NCBI GenBank assembly: GCA_963695375.1
Contig: OY968767.1
Span: forward strand, 620,001 to 684,000
Direction of reading: 5' to 3'
Source: JACCVL01 sp963695375
Lineage (GTDB): Bacteria > Actinomycetota > Actinomycetes > Propionibacteriales > Nocardioidaceae
Length of the DNA stretch: 64,000 nucleotides
A program made the position numbers and the translations under genes. Each line of letters begins with the position of its first letter. Positions within the stretch are counted from its first letter, which is position 1. This document shows, piece by piece, positions 17,021 to 25,626 of the stretch. The notes below the pieces were generated by a model that did not search any database, was not told the DNA's origin, and saw only the letters and a list, made by a program, of their open reading frames with translations.

Positions 17021-18811
17021 TCAGCCGCGGTACCGGCGGCGGGGCGGGGTCCCGGGCGGGCGCTCATCGTCGGCGACGCCCGGCTTCCCCTCGACGACCA
17101 GGTGGTAGTGGCCCCCGTGCTGGCGGGTGCCGTGCACCACCGCGCCGTCGATGATCTCCGCACCTCGCCGCTCCCGAAGCACCATCGGGTCGCGCCGCAG
17201 ATCCATCATCAACGCGACGCAGAGGCCGACCATCACGACGACGAACGGCACCGACGCGACGATGGTGATGTTCTGCAGACCGGTGAGGGCGTTCGGCTTG
17301 CCGTCACCGATGACGAGCATCACCGCGGCCACGGCGCCGGTGAGCACCCCCCAGAAGATCACCGTCCCGCGACGCGGCTCGGTGTTGCCCCGCTCGGACA
17401 GTGTCCCCATCACCAGCGACGCCGCATCGGCCCCGGACACGAAGAAGATCGCCACCAGGAGCATCACCATCGCGGCGGTGATCGACGCGATCGGGTACTC
17501 CTCCAGCAGCCCGAACAGCCGGGTCTCGAAGCCGAGCCCGTAGAGCTCGGCACCTTCCTCCTGCGCCTTGATCGCCGCCCCACCGAAGACCGCGAACCAC
17601 AGCAGGCTCACCACGCTGGGGACCAGCAGCACCCCGGCGACGAACTGACGGATGGTGCGACCACGGCTGATCCGGGCGATGAACATGCCGACGAACGGGG
17701 TCCAGGAGATCCACCAGGCCCAGTAGAAGATCGTCCAGCTGGACAGCCAGTCGGACATCGCCTGGTCGCCGCTGGCGCCGGTGCGCGAGGCCATCTGGAA
17801 GGCCTGGTCGGCGTACGCGCCCAACGCCGTCGGCAGCAGGTCCAGCACGAAGATCGTCGGTCCCACCACGAACACGAAGGCGGCCAGCAGGACCGCGAGG
17901 ACCATGTTGATGTTGGACAGCCACTGGATGCCACGAGCGACACCGGAGACGGCGGACGCGACGAACGCCACGGTCAACCCCGCGATCACGATGACGAGCA
18001 GCGTGGTGCCGGCGGTGCCCAGCCAGCCCTGCCGCTCCACTCCCGCACCGATCTGGAGCGCTCCGAGGCCGAGCGAGGCTGCCGACCCGAACAGCGTGGC
18101 GAAGATGGCCAGGATGTCGATGACCCGCGCCGCCGGTCCGTTCCCGTGCCGGCCGAGCAGCGGGGCGAACGCCGAGCTGATCAGCTGCGGCCGGCCCATC
18201 CGGTACGAGCCGTAGGCGATCGCCAGGCCCACCACGGCGTAAATGGCCCACGGGTGCAGGGTCCAGTGGAACAGGGTGGTAGCCATCGCGGTCTGCACCG
18301 CGACCGAGGTCCCGCCCTCGACGGTGCCGGGCGGCGGCGAGACGTAGTGCTCGAGCGGCTCCGCCACGCCGTAGAACATCAGCCCGATGCCCATCCCGGC
18401 GCTGAACATCATGGCCACCCAGGACACGGTCCGGAACTCGGGCAGCTCGTCGTCCGCGCCGAGCGGAATCCGGCCATACCTGCTGAGCGCGAGCCAGACG
18501 ACGAAGATGACGAACAACGACGCCAGCAGCACGAACCCCCAGCCGGTGCTGGTGATGACCCACGCCAGGGCGTCAGCAGCGACCCGGCCCAGCGAGTCGG
18601 TGCTGACCAGTCCCCAGACGACGAAACCGATCGCCGCCGCACCCGTGACTCCCAGCACCACCTTGTCGATGCCGCGGGACTCCTCGACCACGTCGACGTC
18701 CTCGGTGTCGCGAGCCCGCAGGAGCTCGGGACCCTCGGGAGCGTCAGGACTCTCGGAACGGCCGCCGGAGGGGTGGTCGCTGGCGTCCGGGGAGCTCGGC
18801 GTCGTCGTCAC
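17021..18811 (-). CDS. BCCT-family betaine/choline/carnitine transporter
   Basis: A 596-residue Na+- or H+-coupled symporter for compatible solutes. A soluble acidic N-terminus (about 50 residues) precedes 12 predicted membrane helices. The family signature is intact: the WTIFYWAWWISWTPFVGMFI segment with its tryptophan box, and GMGIGLMFYGVAEPLEHY, whose glycine-rich unwound helix is like that of BetP. The C-terminal tail is polar (about 65 residues) and could sense osmotic state as in BetP. GTG 18811 is preferred; the reading frame extends to a TTG at 18829. A sodium-coupled betaine role is the best guess; choline or carnitine are alternatives. Confidence 0.9.
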   Translation of the reverse strand: MTTTPSSPDASDHPSGGRSESPDAPEGPELLRARDTEDVDVVEESRGIDKVVLGVTGAAAIGFVVWGLVSTDSLGRVAADALAWVITSTGWGFVLLASLFVIFVVWLALSRYGRIPLGADDELPEFRTVSWVAMMFSAGMGIGLMFYGVAEPLEHYVSPPPGTVEGGTSVAVQTAMATTLFHWTLHPWAIYAVVGLAIAYGSYRMGRPQLISSAFAPLLGRHGNGPAARVIDILAIFATLFGSAASLGLGALQIGAGVERQGWLGTAGTTLLVIVIAGLTVAFVASAVSGVARGIQWLSNINMVLAVLLAAFVFVVGPTIFVLDLLPTALGAYADQAFQMASRTGASGDQAMSDWLSSWTIFYWAWWISWTPFVGMFIARISRGRTIRQFVAGVLLVPSVVSLLWFAVFGGAAIKAQEEGAELYGLGFETRLFGLLEEYPIASITAAMVMLLVAIFFVSGADAASLVMGTLSERGNTEPRRGTVIFWGVLTGAVAAVMLVIGDGKPNALTGLQNITIVASVPFVVVMVGLCVALMMDLRRDPMVLRERRGAEIIDGAVVHGTRQHGGHYHLVVEGKPGVADDERPPGTPPRRRYRG

Positions 18812-18892
18812 AGCGGGACAGCGTGGCAAGCACGGACGAAAGGCGCAAACGCACGCAGCCCCCAGCGGCCGACCCAGCAGCCGGCCGAGTCC

Positions 18893-19402
18893 TCAGAGGT
18901 GCGCCGACAGGACAGCCTCGGCATCCGCGCCGAACGCCACGAACCGCACCACCTGGACGTCGCTGCGGGCGCCACGGACGGTCTGCACGGCGATGCGAGC
19001 GGCGTCGTCCAGGGGCCAGCCGTAGACCCCGGCCGACACCAACGGCGCGGCCAACGTGCGCGCGCCCAGACCGTCGGCCACCGCCAGTGCCTCCCGATAG
19101 CACGAGGCGAGCAGGTCGGGATCGGTCTGGCCGGCGTGCCGGTTCGGACCGACGACGTGGATGACCCAGCGAGCCGGCAGGTCACCGGCGATCGTCCACC
19201 CGGCCCTACCGACCTCCAGCCCACGCGGGAAGCGCTCGACGCAGTCGCGGAGCACGGCCGGTCCGCCGGCGCGGTGGATCGCGCCGTCCACCCCCCCGCC
19301 GCCGCGCATGCGCGGCGACGCGGCGTTCAGCACCGCGTCGACCGCCTGCGTGGTGATGTCCCCCCGAACGACCTCGATCGTCGGCACGCGGCTGCCCTGC
19401 AC
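18893..19402 (-). CDS. Macro domain protein (ADP-ribose / O-acetyl-ADP-ribose binding)
   Basis: A 169-residue single-domain protein. The macro signature is clear: VVRGDITTQAVDAVLNAASPRM followed by GGGGVDGAIHRAGG, then WVIHVVGPN and a glycine-rich APLVSAGVYGWP loop. The family (MacroD/YmdB type) removes ADP-ribose from acidic residues or hydrolyses O-acetyl-ADP-ribose. GTG 19402 has GGAGGGCAGG just upstream; GTG 19387 is a possible shorter start. It ends a same-strand group with DUF2516, the HbhA-like gene and the HTH gene. Confidence 0.9.
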   Translation of the reverse strand: MQGSRVPTIEVVRGDITTQAVDAVLNAASPRMRGGGGVDGAIHRAGGPAVLRDCVERFPRGLEVGRAGWTIAGDLPARWVIHVVGPNRHAGQTDPDLLASCYREALAVADGLGARTLAAPLVSAGVYGWPLDDAARIAVQTVRGARSDVQVVRFVAFGADAEAVLSAHL

Positions 19403-19414
19403 CCTGCCCTCCGG

Positions 19415-19726
19415 TCAGCCGTACGGCCCACGGTTGCCCCGACCATGCATCGTGCGCAGCGCCGGCCGGGCGTCGGCGAGGTAGACGAAGGCGGCGACGG
19501 TTCCGATCAGGTTGAGGATCCCGATCGGCCGCCAGAACAGCATGTGCGCGGCGAGGAACAGGCCGAGGACCAGGACCCAGAACATCTTGGTCTGCTTGTC
19601 CGTGGCGACATAGGCCTGGGCGGGGCGGCTGACCGCGTCCACGAACGCGAACGCCTTCACCACGAAGAGCGTCAGCGACAGCGCCAGCTCGATGCTGTTG
19701 CGTACGTCGAAGAGAACGAGACCCAC
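19415..19726 (-). CDS. DUF2516 small membrane protein
   Basis: A 103-residue protein with three predicted membrane segments (about 10-32, 48-66, 68-85) and a short basic C-terminus. It matches the DUF2516 family, which in mycobacteria (Rv0476) lies directly after hbhA, as here. Function unknown. The GTG start has TAGGCT 6 nt upstream, so it probably has its own leaderless promoter. Confidence 0.8.
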   Translation of the reverse strand: MGLVLFDVRNSIELALSLTLFVVKAFAFVDAVSRPAQAYVATDKQTKMFWVLVLGLFLAAHMLFWRPIGILNLIGTVAAFVYLADARPALRTMHGRGNRGPYG

Positions 19727-19732
19727 GCCGGA

Positions 19733-19738
19733 AGCCTA
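19733..19738 (-). promoter_or_regulatory. -10 box of the DUF2516 gene
   Basis: The minus strand reads TAGGCT, 6 nt, GTG; the same spacing as at cysS. Confidence 0.5.
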
Positions 19739-19773
19739 ACCGGCGGAGGCCTCGTCTCGAGGGGTGCGGGCGG

Positions 19774-20289
19774 TCAGCTGCCGACCTTGTCCGCGGCGTC
19801 GGAGGCTGCCCGCTTGGCCGCGGAGGCGGTCTTGCGGGCGCTCGTCGTGGTCGCCTTCGCCCGCGGCGCGGTGGCCCGAGTCGCCTTCTTGGTCGTCCGC
19901 TTCGCCGTGCCGCTGGCGGTCTTGGCCTGCTTCTTGGCGGTCGTCGCGGCGCCCTTGGCCTGGGCGGTGGTGGTCTTCGCCTGAGCCACGACGTCCTGCG
20001 TCGCCTGCTGGCTGCGGACCCGGGTGACGAGCTGCTCGCCGCGCTCGACCAGTCCGGTGTAGGTGTCGACGGCGACGCCGAGGGCCTGCGCGAGGACCTG
20101 CTGCGCAGACGCCTGCGCGTGCTCGGGCAGCTCGCGCCAGTCCACCTTGCCGTCACGGAGGTCCTTCAGGTCTGCCTTCAGCTCGTCGATGTCGACCGAG
20201 GCAGCGGTGTTGCGGATGCGCTCGACGACGAGGTCGCCGGCACCCACCACGGCGAACAGCGGGGTGGGGGTCTTGGTGGTGCGTGCCAT
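19774..20289 (-). CDS. HbhA-like protein with Lys/Ala-rich C-terminal tail
   Basis: A 171-residue protein. The N-terminal half (about 10-95) is a predicted coiled coil starting PTPLFAVVGAGDLVVERIR. The C-terminal half is a low-complexity KTA/AKK/ATRAT tail of about 75 residues, as in the mycobacterial heparin-binding haemagglutinin. The HTH-hbhA-DUF2516 order is the same as Rv0474-0475-0476. Outside pathogens such proteins are thought to bind polyanions or shape the cell surface and DNA; an adhesin role should not be assumed. Its ATG overlaps the HTH gene stop by one base. Confidence 0.75.
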   Translation of the reverse strand: MARTTKTPTPLFAVVGAGDLVVERIRNTAASVDIDELKADLKDLRDGKVDWRELPEHAQASAQQVLAQALGVAVDTYTGLVERGEQLVTRVRSQQATQDVVAQAKTTTAQAKGAATTAKKQAKTASGTAKRTTKKATRATAPRAKATTTSARKTASAAKRAASDAADKVGS

Positions 20290-20708
20290 CAGTGGTCCTC
20301 CTCAGGACGGTTGGGTGTCAGATCGGTGACCAGGTCGGTGGTCGGGGTGTGCGCGCCGGTCTCCGCGCGAAAGGCCGAGTAGATGTCCAGCAGCGCCTGC
20401 TTCTGTCGTTCGGAGAGCCCGGGGTCGGCCAGCACGGCGAGCTCGACCGATCTCGATCCGTCCTCGTCCGGATCGAGGATCCCGGCTCGGACGTACAGCG
20501 TCTCCGCGGAGATCCGCAGTGCCCGCGCCAGCCCCTGCAGCACCTCGGCCGAGGGCTTGCGCAGTCCGCGCTCCACCTGGCTGAGGTACGGGTTGGAGAC
20601 GCCCGCGAGCTCCGCCGCCTGGCGCAGCGACAGCTTCGCCGAGGTGCGCTGCTCACGCAGGTAGTCGCCGACGGTGTCGACGGTCCTGCTGACGTCCAAC
20701 CGGGCCAT
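20289..20708 (-). CDS. XRE-family helix-turn-helix regulator
   Basis: A 139-residue protein. The Cro/CI-type HTH covers residues 12-70 (TVGDYLREQRTSAKLSLRQ, AAELAGVSNPYLSQVERGLRKPSAEVLQGLARAL). The remaining 65 residues are acidic and helical (DPGLSERQKQALLDIYSAF). It is the counterpart of mycobacterial Rv0474 and probably controls the hbhA-DUF2516 unit that it leads, with stop-start overlap TGATG at hbhA. Confidence 0.85.
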   Translation of the reverse strand: MARLDVSRTVDTVGDYLREQRTSAKLSLRQAAELAGVSNPYLSQVERGLRKPSAEVLQGLARALRISAETLYVRAGILDPDEDGSRSVELAVLADPGLSERQKQALLDIYSAFRAETGAHTPTTDLVTDLTPNRPEEDH

Positions 20709-20789
20709 CCCCCCACTGTGCTAGCAGGGCGCTTGCTCGTGCAAGCGGAGGCGTGGTGACACCGCTCACTCGGCCAGACCCCGGGCAGC

Positions 20790-20831
20790 GATGATGCATC
20801 CGCGTCGCGCGAGCGACCGGAATGCATCAGC
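20790..20831. repeat. 42-bp palindromic repeat, copy 4
   Basis: Starts GATGATGCATCCGCGTCG and ends AATGCATCAGC; the last triplet has lost pairing. It overlaps the end of the asparaginase gene: the TGA stop (20827-20829) lies inside the right arm. Confidence 0.88.
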
Positions 20832-21813
20832 GGCCGGACGCGGTGGCGGGGTCGGCCAGCACGGCGCGAACCGCACCGACCCGCCGGCCACCCCCGAGCA
20901 CCGGCGCGACCGCCTGCTCGTGCAGCACCGGATGGTCGACGCCGAGCGCCAGGAGCGTCGCTGCCATCAGCACCGGCCGGGCGCGGGCCGCACCGTCGGC
21001 GATCTTCAGCGCCACCGCGGTGCCGTCCGACAACGCGACCGCGTAGCACCCCTCCGCGCCGGCCTTGCCGATCGCACCCGGGAGCGCGGTCAGCAGCGCC
21101 GCCTCGTCCCGACGTGAGCCGCTGACCAGCTGCGGGTGCGCCCGGATCGCGGCCGCGACGCGACCCTCCGGCGTCTCGAACGCCGCCGCGGCCAGCCGAC
21201 CGAACGCCCCGGCGAGTCCGAGCAGGCTCGTGGACAGCAGGGGAGCGCCGCAGCCGTCGATCCCCGTCGCCGCCACCTGCTCGCCGGTGAGCTCGACGAA
21301 GCCGCGCGCGATCGCCTGCTGGAGCGGATGCTCCGGGTCGAGGTACGTCGCGGTGTCCCAGCCGTTGGCCACGCAGGTGGCGAGCATGGCTGCGTGCTTG
21401 CCCGAGCAGTTCATCAGCACCGGCGCCCGGTCGACGCCCGCTCGCAGCGCCTCGGTCCGGGCCTCGTCGTCGAGCGGCCAGTCGGCCGGGGGCTGCAGCG
21501 CGGACTCGTCCAGGCCGACGCCGGCCAGGAGCCGGCGCACACCGTTCACGTGCATCTCCTCGCCGGAGTGCGAGGCGCAGGCCAGCGCCAGGAGGTCCGG
21601 AGGCAGCCGCAACCCGAGCCGCACCATGACCGCGGCCTGCAAGGGCTTGTTGCACGACCGGGGGAAGACCGGCTCCCGGACCGACCCCCGCTCCAGCAGC
21701 GTCCGACCGTCAGCCGCCAGCGCCACCACGGCTCCGTGATGCCGACCCTCGACGAAGCCCGAGCGCACCACCTCCACGACGACCGGCTCAGGCTGCGAGG
21801 TGGAGGTCGGCAC
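20827..21813 (-). CDS. Asparaginase (Asparaginase_II family)
   Basis: A 328-residue cytoplasmic protein of the thermolabile/rhizobial-type asparaginase family (PF06089), which turns asparagine into aspartate and ammonia. Family blocks are present: VFPRSCNKPLQAA, CASHSGEEMHV, LMNCSGKHAAML and GIDGCGAPLLSTSLLGLA, with the SxxK-type Ser/Lys pair in SCNKP (Lys in NKP) and the CSGKH motif. GTG 21813 has TAGCGT 8 nt upstream. The stop codon and last bases lie in palindrome copy 4. Confidence 0.88.
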   Translation of the reverse strand: MPTSTSQPEPVVVEVVRSGFVEGRHHGAVVALAADGRTLLERGSVREPVFPRSCNKPLQAAVMVRLGLRLPPDLLALACASHSGEEMHVNGVRRLLAGVGLDESALQPPADWPLDDEARTEALRAGVDRAPVLMNCSGKHAAMLATCVANGWDTATYLDPEHPLQQAIARGFVELTGEQVAATGIDGCGAPLLSTSLLGLAGAFGRLAAAAFETPEGRVAAAIRAHPQLVSGSRRDEAALLTALPGAIGKAGAEGCYAVALSDGTAVALKIADGAARARPVLMAATLLALGVDHPVLHEQAVAPVLGGGRRVGAVRAVLADPATASGR

Positions 21814-21821
21814 GGAGCCCG

Positions 21822-21827
21822 ACGCTA
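21822..21827 (-). promoter_or_regulatory. -10 box of the asparaginase gene
   Basis: The minus strand reads TAGCGT, then 8 nt, then GTG 21813. Confidence 0.45.
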
Positions 21828-21892
21828 GCGGTCGGGTGCCCACCGGCTGCCGGCAGCATCGGCTGCCCGTAGCGGCTGGCATGATTCGCCGG

Positions 21893-23041
21893 ATGCTGCA
21901 GTGGACCCCGAGCCAGCGCGAGCTCGACGACCTCGAGCTGGTGACGCTGGGAGCCGCGCCGGCGGACTCGCTGGACCTGGCGCTGCCGCCGGAGGTGGCG
22001 GCGGAGCTCGAGGACACGGGCGGGGTGCTGGAGGTCCTCGACCCGGAGGGGGTGCCGCTGGCCCGCGTCACGCCGGTCGACGGACGAGTCGAGCCGCTGG
22101 CGCACCCCGCGTTCGGACCCTTCCGGCAGCACGTCGTGCCACCCGCGCAGGTCCGCGCCGAGCACCCTCGCGCGTTCGTCGTGCCGGTGACCCGACCGCT
22201 CGGCCGGGAGGCCCTCGCCGCCGTCCGCGCCCACCAGCAGGCGACCGGCCGGGAGCCGGTGCTGCTCGTCTGCACCGGGGTGGGGTCCCCGCAAGGCGTG
22301 TCCGGCCCCGGCCTGGTGCGCACTGCGCTCGCGGCGGCGCTGGAGCTGCCGGGGTCGTCCGTGGTCACCGCGCCGGTGACGGACGGGGCCTGGCGACCGG
22401 TCGCGTCGGCGTACGCCGACGAGGTCCTCGAGCCCCCGGCCGGCGGCGACCTGACTGCCGAGGTGCAGGCGGTCGTGGACCAGGACCGGCCGCCCCGGGC
22501 CGGGCGCGGCGTGGTGCTGTTCTTCACCGGCCTCTCGGGGTCGGGCAAGTCCACCATCGCCCGCGGCGTCGTCGACCGGCTCCTCGAGCGCGGCGACCGC
22601 ACGGTGACGAGCCTGGACGGCGACGTCGTCCGGCACCACCTGTCGAAGGGGCTCGGCTTCGGGCGTGAAGACCGCGAGACGAACATCCGGCGGATCGGCT
22701 GGGTCGCGGCGGAGATCAGCCGGCACCACGGCCTCGCCGTGTGCTCCCCGATCGCCCCCTTCGACGCCACCCGCAAGGAGGTCCGCGCGATGGCCGAGCA
22801 CGCGGGCGGCGGCTTCGTGCTGGTGCACGTGGCCACTCCGCTGGAGGAGTGTGAGCGGCGGGACCGCAAGGGCCTGTACGCCAAGGCGCGTCGCGGGGAG
22901 ATCCCGGACTTCACCGGCATCTCCTCGCCCTACGAGGAGCCCGCGGACGCCAGGCTGCGCATCGACACCACCGGACGCGGGCTCGACGAGTGCGTGAACG
23001 AGGTCGTGACCACCCTGCGGACGGACGGCTGGCTCGGCTGA
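21893..23041 (+). CDS. cysC: Adenylyl-sulfate (APS) kinase with N-terminal extension
   Basis: A 382-residue protein. The C-terminal 180 residues are APS kinase: P-loop GLSGSGKST at 213-221, then DGDVVRHHLSKGLGF, REDRETNIRRIGWVA and PIAPFDATRKEVR, which phosphorylates APS to PAPS. The first 200 residues are unusual: they resemble a shortened ATP-sulfurylase N-terminus (PUA-like part, then FVVPVTRPLGREALAAV) but lack a clear HxxH/QTRNP sulfurylase site, and the true sulfurylase here is CysDN. CATGAT 7 nt before ATG 21893 supports that start; ATG 21881 is the alternative. A TSUP permease gene follows. Confidence 0.85.
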   Translation: MLQWTPSQRELDDLELVTLGAAPADSLDLALPPEVAAELEDTGGVLEVLDPEGVPLARVTPVDGRVEPLAHPAFGPFRQHVVPPAQVRAEHPRAFVVPVTRPLGREALAAVRAHQQATGREPVLLVCTGVGSPQGVSGPGLVRTALAAALELPGSSVVTAPVTDGAWRPVASAYADEVLEPPAGGDLTAEVQAVVDQDRPPRAGRGVVLFFTGLSGSGKSTIARGVVDRLLERGDRTVTSLDGDVVRHHLSKGLGFGREDRETNIRRIGWVAAEISRHHGLAVCSPIAPFDATRKEVRAMAEHAGGGFVLVHVATPLEECERRDRKGLYAKARRGEIPDFTGISSPYEEPADARLRIDTTGRGLDECVNEVVTTLRTDGWLG

Positions 23042-23146
23042 GCGACCGCGGACGGCGCGGTTGTTCCACGCCGCCGCCGGCCGCTGGTTTACTCGTCCGG
23101 TACCGCCTCGCCGTCCCCTCGACCCGATCACCACCACGGGAGCCCC

Positions 23147-24235
23147 ATGTTCCACAGCACGACGCTGCTGGCGTCTGATGCCCTCACGGTCGGTGGGATC
23201 GACCTGCAGGTGGTGACCGCAGGGTTCCTCGTGGGCATCGTGGTCGGGATCACCGGCATGGGCGGTGGCGCCCTGATGACCCCGGCGCTGATCTTCCTCG
23301 GCGTCGGTGACGCGGCGACGGTCGTCACGGCCGACCTCACCGCGGCGGCGGTCTACAAGACCGGCGGGGCGATCGTGCACGGCCGGGAGGGCTCGCCGGA
23401 CTACCGGCTGGCCGGCTGGCTGATCGTCGGATCGGTGCCGATGGCGTTCCTGGGCCCGTTCATGGTCGGCTGGTTCGTCGATCCGGCCGAGCTCGACGAC
23501 ACCCTCAAGCTGGCGATCGGCTTCGCGCTGCTGCTCGCCGCCTCGACGTACGCACTGCGCCTCTACATCCAGCTCCGCCGGATCCGCAGCGGCACGCACG
23601 TGGGCGAGAGCGACCCCGTCGTCCGCCCGGTGCCGACCCTGCTGGTCGGGGCGCTCGGCGGCGCGCTGGTCGGCATCACCTCGGTCGGCTCCGGCTCGGT
23701 GATCATGATCGCGCTGCTCATGCTCTACCCGACCCTGTCGGCGGTCCGGCTGGTGGGGACCGACCTGGTCCAGGCGGTGCCGCTGGTGCTGGCAGCCGCC
23801 ATCGCCAACATCTTCGCGCACGGGCTGGACTGGGGGCTGCTGCTCCCGCTGGTGATCGGCTCGGTGCCCGGCACCATCCTCGGAGCCAAGATCGCTCCCC
23901 GGGTGCCGGCCTCGGTCATCCGGCGCGGCATCGTGATCGTGCTGACGATGTCCGGCCTGGCGCTGCTCGACAAGGCCGGCTGGGGTCCGCTAGGCGCCGG
24001 CGAGGACGAGACGTACCCGCTGCTCATCGCGCTGGTCGGGATCGGCATGGTCGTGGTGCTGCCGGTGGTGTGGGGGCTGATCAGGCGGACCGAGGGGCTG
24101 CCGATGTTCGGCACGCCCACCGTCGCCCAGCTCGAAGAGCCGGGCGGCTGGCGCCGGCGGGGCAACGGCAGCGCGAAGCGGGCGGGCGGCGGCAAGCCGC
24201 CCCGCGACGAGTCGAACCGGCCCCGGCAGGGCTGA
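23147..24235 (+). CDS. TSUP-family permease (TauE/SafE), probable sulfur-anion transporter
   Basis: A 362-residue membrane protein with about eight predicted helices. The two family repeats begin GFLVGIVVGITGMGGGALMTPALIFL-like (residues 28-53) and GALGGALVGITSVGSGSVIM-like (165-185), the TauE/SafE signature. TSUP members move sulfite, sulfoacetate, thiosulfate or other organosulfur anions. The gene follows cysC by 105 nt and lies 1.4 kb from cysDN, so transport linked to sulfate assimilation is the best inference. The C-terminal 45 residues are a charged, disordered tail. Confidence 0.82.
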   Translation: MFHSTTLLASDALTVGGIDLQVVTAGFLVGIVVGITGMGGGALMTPALIFLGVGDAATVVTADLTAAAVYKTGGAIVHGREGSPDYRLAGWLIVGSVPMAFLGPFMVGWFVDPAELDDTLKLAIGFALLLAASTYALRLYIQLRRIRSGTHVGESDPVVRPVPTLLVGALGGALVGITSVGSGSVIMIALLMLYPTLSAVRLVGTDLVQAVPLVLAAAIANIFAHGLDWGLLLPLVIGSVPGTILGAKIAPRVPASVIRRGIVIVLTMSGLALLDKAGWGPLGAGEDETYPLLIALVGIGMVVVLPVVWGLIRRTEGLPMFGTPTVAQLEEPGGWRRRGNGSAKRAGGGKPPRDESNRPRQG

Positions 24236-24261
24236 CCGGCGTCCTGCCGCACCGGTCGGCG

Positions 24262-25473
24262 TCAACGCTCACATCCGGAGGCTGCCTCCACCAGGCAGCG
24301 GTCGGCGCCGTCGCCACCGGCTCCGGCGTCGGCGCCGCCGAGCCCGGCGAGCAGGTCCGCGCCGTCCCCGCCGTAGAGGCTGTTGTCGTCCCGGTCCCCG
24401 CGCAGCACGTCGGCCAGCACCGAGCCGATCACCGACTCGACCCCGGCCAGCGTGTCGTCGCCGAAACCGGTCGCCGTCCCCGTCCGCAGGTCGACGACGA
24501 CGCCGCGTCCGCTGTCGGAACCTGAGCGCCCCGTCGTCCCGAAGGACCAGGTCACGAGATCGACGCCCGCGCCGCCGCTGACGACATCGTCGGCCGTCTG
24601 CCCGGTGCCGCTGTCCGGGGTGAGCTGGTCGGCTCCTCCTCGACCGGCCAACCGGTCCGCCCCGGCGCCGCCGGAGAGGACGTTGGCGCTCCGGTCCCCG
24701 AGCAGGACGTCGTCGCCGGGTCCGGCGCGCACGTTCTCGACGGCCGACAGCCGGTCGCGCCCGGCGCCGGCCGCGGTACCCGCGATCAGGTCCACGATGA
24801 CGTCGCGCGAGCCCGGGGCGGTCGGGTAGCCGCTGAGGTCCGCGCCCTCGCCGCCGCCGATCCGATCGGCTCCGGTGCCCCCGTCCACGATGTCGTCACC
24901 GCCCCAGGCGATGACCACGTCGTTTCCCGCCCCACCTGCCAACACGTCGCCCGAGGGTCCACCCACCAGCCGGTCGTCCCCGTGGCTGGGTGCCACCTCG
25001 TCGCGGCGCCCGCCGGCTCCGGCGTCGGCGCCGGCCGCGCCGTCGACCAGCACGGTGTCGGCCCCCTGAGCGCCCGTGATCCGGTCGCCGCGCTCAGGTC
25101 CGTCGGGTCCTCCGTACGCGGTGTCGGCGCCGGGGCCGAGGTTCAGCACGTCGCCACCCCGGCCGGCACACACCACGTCGGCACCGGCACCCGCCCGGAT
25201 GACGTCTCGGCCGCTCAGACCGGCGATCACGTCAACGCCGGGAGTTCCGACGAGCAGGTCGGCCTGTGGCGTGCCCCGTACGGTCACCACCCGACCGGCA
25301 CACCGAGGATCCGGCTGCGGCGGCCGCTCGGCCGACGGGCCGGGCAGCGACCTGGCGCTGACGTCGTCGGTGCCGCCCGGGCCGAGCAGCCCGGCCAGCA
25401 CGGCGGCGACCACGAGGGCGCCCAGCACGGCACCGACGCTCCCCGAGAGCCGCGGCGGACCCGCCGAACGCAT
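24262..25473 (-). CDS. Secreted RTX-type (haemolysin-type calcium-binding) repeat protein
   Basis: A 403-residue protein. An N-terminal hydrophobic segment (VGAVLGALVVAAVLAGLLG, about 12-31) is a signal peptide or anchor. The rest contains many GGxGxDx(L/I)xx-type nonapeptides (for example GGAGNDVVI, GGTGADRIGGGEGAD, GGDGADLLAGLGGAD), which form a calcium-bound beta roll. No catalytic domain is visible. GGGGAGG sits about 7 nt before ATG 25473, a strong ribosome site that fixes this start. It is unrelated in function to the cys genes on either side as far as can be seen, and no type I secretion genes are present, so Sec export is likely. Confidence 0.82.
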   Translation of the reverse strand: MRSAGPPRLSGSVGAVLGALVVAAVLAGLLGPGGTDDVSARSLPGPSAERPPQPDPRCAGRVVTVRGTPQADLLVGTPGVDVIAGLSGRDVIRAGAGADVVCAGRGGDVLNLGPGADTAYGGPDGPERGDRITGAQGADTVLVDGAAGADAGAGGRRDEVAPSHGDDRLVGGPSGDVLAGGAGNDVVIAWGGDDIVDGGTGADRIGGGEGADLSGYPTAPGSRDVIVDLIAGTAAGAGRDRLSAVENVRAGPGDDVLLGDRSANVLSGGAGADRLAGRGGADQLTPDSGTGQTADDVVSGGAGVDLVTWSFGTTGRSGSDSGRGVVVDLRTGTATGFGDDTLAGVESVIGSVLADVLRGDRDDNSLYGGDGADLLAGLGGADAGAGGDGADRCLVEAASGCER

Positions 25474-25583
25474 GGCATCCTCCCCCGCTACGCGTCGACG
25501 ATCCCCGGCGTGGGCGCCGGAGGTCCAGCAATCCAAGCCGATCTCATCCGAACGGCGATTCGGAGGTCGTGGTCAGGTCTGGC

Positions 25584-25589
25584 TACGAT
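25584..25589 (+). promoter_or_regulatory. Possible -10 box of cysDN
   Basis: TACGAT lies 38 bp before the cysD ATG; GAAGGAG at 25607-25613 is a plausible, slightly distant ribosome site. No leader peptide or riboswitch was recognised in this 153-bp gap. Confidence 0.35.
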
Positions 25590-25626
25590 GCGGAGTCGCT
25601 CGAATGACGAAGGAGCCCTCGCGCCC

